Origin: Glycine soja
Lineage: Eukaryota; Streptophyta; Magnoliopsida; Fabales; Fabaceae
Reading direction: 5' to 3'
Assembly: GCF_004193775.1 (NCBI RefSeq)
Contig: NC_041016.1
Span: forward strand, 39,044,547-39,108,546
DNA length: 64,000 nt
In this document: one piece after another, positions 59,409-64,000 of the stretch
Layout of the letters: each line of letters opens with the position of its first letter
How positions within the stretch are numbered: position 1 is the stretch's first letter
Translations under genes and position numbers: made by a program
The notes under the pieces: generated by a model
Told to the model about the DNA's origin: nothing
Database searches by the model: none
The model's input: the letters and a program-made list of their open reading frames with translations, nothing else

Positions 59409-60868
59409 TCTAACATCTCATTTTTTTTAAAATAAATTAAAAAATATTTTATTTAACAATAAACAGAGTTTTAGAAAAAAAATAATGAGATTTTTATAAT
59501 TAAATAAATAAGAAATAATTTTATCAATTAAAATAATAGTTTGAAGAAAAATAGAAAATGATGTTTTATTTATTCATTTGATAGGGAGTAAAAAAGAGTT
59601 TTTGTTTATAAAATAACAAAATAAAGAAAAATAGAGTAAATAATAGACTGAGAGTACCCTAGATATATTATGTCAGTTTTTACATTTACAATACATCACT
59701 ACATTCTCTCTTTCTCTCAAATTCGTTTTCTCTCCTCCCTCTCTCGAAACCCTCTCATTTTCCACACACACTCAAACATGTCCCAATAAAACTATGATTC
59801 TGGACTCGTTTACCGTTGGATCATCGTGAAACTGGAACACCAGGTTTAGCACTAATATTAGCACACTACCATCGTTGGGATTTGCGAAAGAATGACTTTG
59901 TTGAGAAAAATGTTCCCCTCACGTAGCTCTCATTTTCTCGCATACACCCAAACCTGTTCTACTAAAACTATGATCTCGGACTTGCCAACCGTTAGATTGT
60001 ATTGAAGTTTGAAAAAAAGGTTTGAAATTCATTTTTGTAAATCTCCACCATTCGATTTGCAAAACAATCTTTGTGGAGGGAGAACTACGCATCACATTTA
60101 GACAGTGCAATGAAGGCTCTAATCCCTTTTCCTCCTCTCTGACGTTTGGAAACCCTAGCAGAGCAACCAGAGGAAAAACTTGGGGAATCTTATCAAATTG
60201 CTAAAGATACCGCTATCACTACCAAACTACACACGTGATTCCTCTTAGAGTTAAGGGATGAGTTTATCTCAATTGGGGTTAGAATCAACGTGTGTATGGA
60301 TCCTTAGAAGATCAAATTGGGGTTTATTTTGGAATGTTTATTGCATTGTAATTCTTCCTATATGATTATGTGAAATTGTTTGAGGGGTTTTACTCCTCAT
60401 GTTGTGAGAAGCATTTTGGTATAATTTGTTTGTATTTTTTACAAGATTTACTAGACTAGCGTGAAATTGTTATGTTGAGATCGTGAAATTATGATTGAAA
60501 TTGTATGTGATGGATAAATTGAATATGTGTTGATTTGTGAGATACACGTAAACATGTGACGATGAATTTTGACGTTGCGATATGTTAAAATTATGGACAT
60601 GGAATTTGGTTGTGAATAAATGTGTGGTTAATACTTGAGGTGATATTACTTGTGTTGTGAGTTGTGAATTATACAATAACCTGAGTGGTGTTTATCTTGA
60701 GAAAAAATGTTTATGCGCGAGGTGTTAAAAGGAAAGTGTAGGGTTCCAAGTTAGGAACATGATGTGTTAAATTGTAGCACAATGCACAAGGTGTTAAAAG
60801 GAAAGTGTAGGATTCTAAATTAGGAACCCAAGGTGTTAAATTGTAGCGCATTGTGTTAAATATGTTTT
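59409..60868 (+). mobile_element. Truncated LTR related to 21860-34395
   Basis: Opens CTAACATCTCATTTTTTT (initial TG degraded) and follows the long LTR through its pyrimidine-rich leader and the ATTATACAATAACC region, then stops near 60868 at the junction with the reverse gypsy internal region. An internal short duplication (GTGTTAAAAGGAAAGTGTAG twice, near 60722 and 60791) is present. Confidence 0.75.
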
Positions 60869-61480
60869 ATATTGTCTTCCCCTTATCATCTTTGGGCTTC
60901 GAAGGTGCCGCCTCTAAGATGCCTTGACCTTGGTCTTTCTTTGGATAAGAGTGGGGGCCAATAAGATTTTGAAGTATCCTTCCTTTGAAGTTGTTGCTCT
61001 ATCCTTATTTCCCAATCTAAGTAAGCCTCTGCATTGTCCTTCCCATGGAAGTATGGGAGGTTAATGTTAGCCTCTTGAGGCTTTCTTTCCCTTTCTATCC
61101 TATGGGAGTGAGGTCTAAGATGTGACCTATGCCTTCCTTCATAATAGTCACAAAGTTCTTCACTTAGACTCTTGCAAGGGTCATGACTACTATAAGAGGC
61201 ATTTATTTTCTTAATTCTTGTAGTATTTTCCTTCTTTCTTCTTCCCTTATTTGTTACCTCTCATCTTGATTTATTTCTACCTTCTCTTTTCCTTTTTTTT
61301 TCTTTCTAGTTTTTCTTTCCATAACTTGAGGGAACTCAACTCATCTAAGATTCTAGATAGAGGGTCCTTATGACTAGTACCCTCACCATTAACACTAGAT
61401 GAATGATGACTCAGGTTGGTTCCTAAGTTGTGGTTCTTTCTTGTTGGGGGTTTGCAAAAGGTAAAAGTTAGGGTTCAAAA
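60869..61480 (-). pseudogene. Decayed gypsy gag
   Basis: In broken minus-strand frames one sees a Ser/His-rich start, a basic helix (KLWKEKLERKKKEKEKVE), an Arg/His-rich stretch, then the capsid signature with a YFHGK-D-AEAYLDWE pattern near 61030. Frame changes and stops rule out function, and the frame is cut at 60869. Confidence 0.65.
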
Positions 61481-63192
61481 GAACTCAAGATAAGTGTGAT
61501 AAGCAAGAAGAAAGTATTATGCAATAACAAGATAAACTAGGCGTGACTAGTAAAGAAAATAAGCTATGAAAGTAAGCAATAAATTAAAGTGCAAGAAATT
61601 TAAACTAGGCGGATCCTAGGAGTGTTTGGATGACCACATTTAAGGTTCCCAACAAAACACTCACTATCCTAAGGGAAAATTGCCTAAAATTATTACACAC
61701 AAATGGAAGTTTGGTAACCTATTGGAGGCTCCCAACACACTTCCAATGAAAGGCCTTTTTGTTACAAAACTTGAAAGCAATGAATGTAAGTAAATTTCCA
61801 ATTATAAAATTACAAAAAAGTCTTCAATGTTTGTGGTAGTTATCTCTTTGGTGTTTCACTCAATTTGGAGTGTTTCTTAGTCCAATAGCTCTTAAGGTGG
61901 TTGGCCCCTTGCTTCTTGACTCAAATTCTTCAAGGGATGGCACCAATCCTCCTTTCCAATTTCCTATATGGCAACTCACAAACAAGGAAAGAAAGAGACA
62001 AGCAATAACCAAAGAACAAAAAATGAAATGAAAGCTAAACCAATATAGCTTTAACAAGACAAATTTTCAAGTATTATTCAACAATTAAAGCAATGAAAAG
62101 CACGTAAAAGCAAGCTAGGACTCAAAGAGAAACCTAGAATGGCTCTAGAGTAGAGTAAAAAAAAAAAGAATCAAGAAATCTCTAGTTTTGGCACTTATTT
62201 TCACACTACTTTTCAATTGAAATTTCAGAACTAAGATTGGTATAAAATAGGCACCAATTATAGAACAAATTTTGAGCCAAAATAACAAGCACACTTCCCT
62301 TTCACTTTTTTTTTCTAGACACTGATTTTCCTTCCAAATTGTATGATTTTTCTTATTTTTTTCCTTTTATCCAAATCACTTGTTTCTTTTTTCAAATTTT
62401 TTTTCCAGATGTCTAGAAAATTCAGTAAAATTTTCAGCTAAAAATTTGAAGTATTCAAGCCATGGTGGAGTTAAGAACACGGTGTGCCCAAATTGACAGC
62501 AACCAAAATTTCAACCTAGAAATCAAGAGTAGTGTTTATGTTTCTTAAGGCTTGGATAGTTACAATTTGTGTTTGCTTATGCTTAATTGTCTTAAATAAC
62601 ACAATTCAAGAGAGCTTAAGACATATTTTGATTCACAAATCCAGCCACAACTCAGCACCACAACTCAATTTCTTTATAGGCATCATATAGGAAACTTAGA
62701 AAACAAAAAAAAAAGTTCAACAACAAGACTACTTCTAGGAATTGATTTAGAACATGTTATGAACTAAATAAAATGCATGAATTAGACTCAATTTAAATGA
62801 TAGGCTAAGAATTGCAAGAATACATGAACAAATGTATCTAGAATTCAATCAACAAAATCAAAATTGAACATAAACTTACTTTTTTGTGTTTTCTTTTCTA
62901 ATCAATAATTTCCAAGAAAATTGAGATCTAAAGGTTCAACACAAGAAGATTATGACTGAAAAAGGATAGAACCTAAAATCAACTCAAAAACATGATTCAA
63001 GAGTAGATCTATAAAATTTGAACCATAGAAATGCAAGAACAAGTGTAGATCTAAGATTTAATCGGTTTATTTTTTTGAATCTACTCTAAATAGCACCAAA
63101 CCACAAGACAATGGAGGAGATACATGGAGAAGAAGATGAATTGATCAAACAAAAAAATAGAAGAAGCAAAAGAACATCACCTAGATGAAGAT

Positions 63193-63205
63193 GCTCTTGA
63201 TACCA
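63193..63205 (-). promoter_or_regulatory. Primer-binding site of reverse gypsy element
   Basis: Minus strand TGGTATCAAGAGC, two bases after the LTR end; an initiator-tRNA-like site with one inserted A. Confidence 0.8.
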
Positions 63206-63207
63206 CA

Positions 63208-64000
63208 TGATGTAGCTCCATGTGGAGCATGTAGGCCTTGGATCTTCTTCATCAATAGAGTCCTTTGCTTCTTGACGATCAATGGCAACAAAATGGAGAA
63301 GGAAGAAAGATGACCGGAGACTCCACTTGAAGGAGAAGATGATTCAAGAATAAATTAACCACCATAGGAAGTCATGGATAATATCTTGAAGGTAGGAGAA
63401 GATGAGTGGAGGGAGAAGGAGAGAAGAAGCACAAAATTTTGTGCCTCAAATGAGGCCTAAACTTTGAAGTGTAATTGTCAAATCATCAAAGATGAAAAAA
63501 AATGCACACACAAGACCTCTATTTATAGCCTAAGTGTCACCCAAAATTGGAAGAAAATTTGAATTTCTATTCAAATTTCACTTAAATTTGAATTTGAATT
63601 TGTACAGGCAAATTTGGAGCCAAAATTTCACTAATTATGATTAGTTAATTTTAGCTATGGTTCAGCAAACTAATCCAATATCAGGTCCAAGATTCTCCAC
63701 TAAGTGTGCTTAGGTGTCATGAGGCATGTAAAACATGAAAGACATGCACAAAGTGTGACTATATGATATGACAATGGGGTGTAGCAAGGAAATGCTCACC
63801 TCCCCCTTAGGAAGATCCAAAATTTAATTGGATTGGGCTTTCTCTTCTCCCAATTCAATTAAATTTTTCTCCCAACACACATCAAATAGTGCACTTAATG
63901 CATCTAGAATTACAAAACTACCCCTAATACAAAAACTAGTCTAGGTGTCATAAAATACAAGGGCTGAAAAATCCTACATTACTAGGGTACCCTCCCTACA
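63208..64000 (-). repeat. LTR of reverse gypsy element, cut by window end
   Basis: Reverse complement matches the solo LTR from about 2948 to 3717, including CTATAAATAGAGG (reverse, near 63520). Its end reads TGATGTAGCTCC here. About 200 bp of the LTR lie beyond the window. Confidence 0.9.

Larger units (their letters stand above)
60869..64000 (-). mobile_element. 5' part of a reverse-oriented Ty3/gypsy element
   Basis: Minus-strand order: LTR (from beyond 64000 to 63208), primer-binding site, long AT-rich leader (about 63190-61480), decayed gag, then truncation at 60869. The LTR is the same family as the solo LTR at 2741-3717. Protease, RT and integrase are absent from the window. Confidence 0.82.

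Overview
The window is plant nuclear DNA from a legume, almost certainly soybean (Glycine). The main evidence is a near-intact SIRE1-type Ty1/copia element (Sirevirus) with its downstream envelope-like frame, together with long Ty3/gypsy LTRs and TNP2-type CACTA transposons with ACATCGGTT subterminal repeats. I see no intact single-copy host gene. The setting looks like transposon-dense, probably pericentromeric, DNA.

Layout. (1) 1-16434 and 35452-49750 are two copies of one CACTA (En/Spm-like) family in opposite orientation. They form an inverted repeat with ~14-16 kb arms and a ~19 kb spacer. Each copy carries, in CACTA orientation: a duplicated small basic exon, reverse-oriented LINE relics, a long CA/TG tract, a TNP2-type transposase, a palindromic cassette of unidentified coding sequence, a second gene (En/Spm-type domain followed by a ULP1/C48-like protease domain), and a terminal array of hairpin repeats. 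Both copies are decayed, and their lesions are different. The left copy alone holds a solo LTR with a GTGAG target duplication. The right copy alone lacks exons 1-3 of the second gene. (2) The spacer 16435-35451 is nested: an old LTR relic (reverse) was hit by a small gypsy element (18263-21504) and by a solo LTR of its own family in opposite orientation (21860-34395). That solo LTR was then hit by SIRE1 (23502-33303). The target duplications ATGTG, TACAA and TATAC give the order. (3) At 49988-50257 lies the C-terminal part of a divergent histone H2B, wedged between the broken 5' end of the right CACTA copy and the terminal repeat of a third, internally deleted CACTA copy (50258 to ~52815). 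(4) 52816-59408 is AT-rich with no recognisable gene. (5) 59409-60868 is a truncated LTR of the same family as in the spacer. 60869-64000 is the 5' part (LTR, primer-binding site, decayed gag) of a reverse-oriented gypsy element of the same family as the solo LTR at 2741-3717.

How the parts work together. Only SIRE1 looks recently active: its LTRs are nearly identical, its 1577-codon gag-pol frame is open, and the envelope-like frame follows in phase after a UAG-CAA-CUA readthrough context. The envelope-like frame has a further in-frame UAG before an acidic tail. The CACTA copies look dead as protein producers. Their terminal hairpin arrays and inverted arrangement could still give double-stranded RNA or serve as binding sites for a transposase from elsewhere. 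Many of their stop codons are C-to-T or G-to-A changes, mostly CAG to TAG, as expected from deamination of methylated cytosine.
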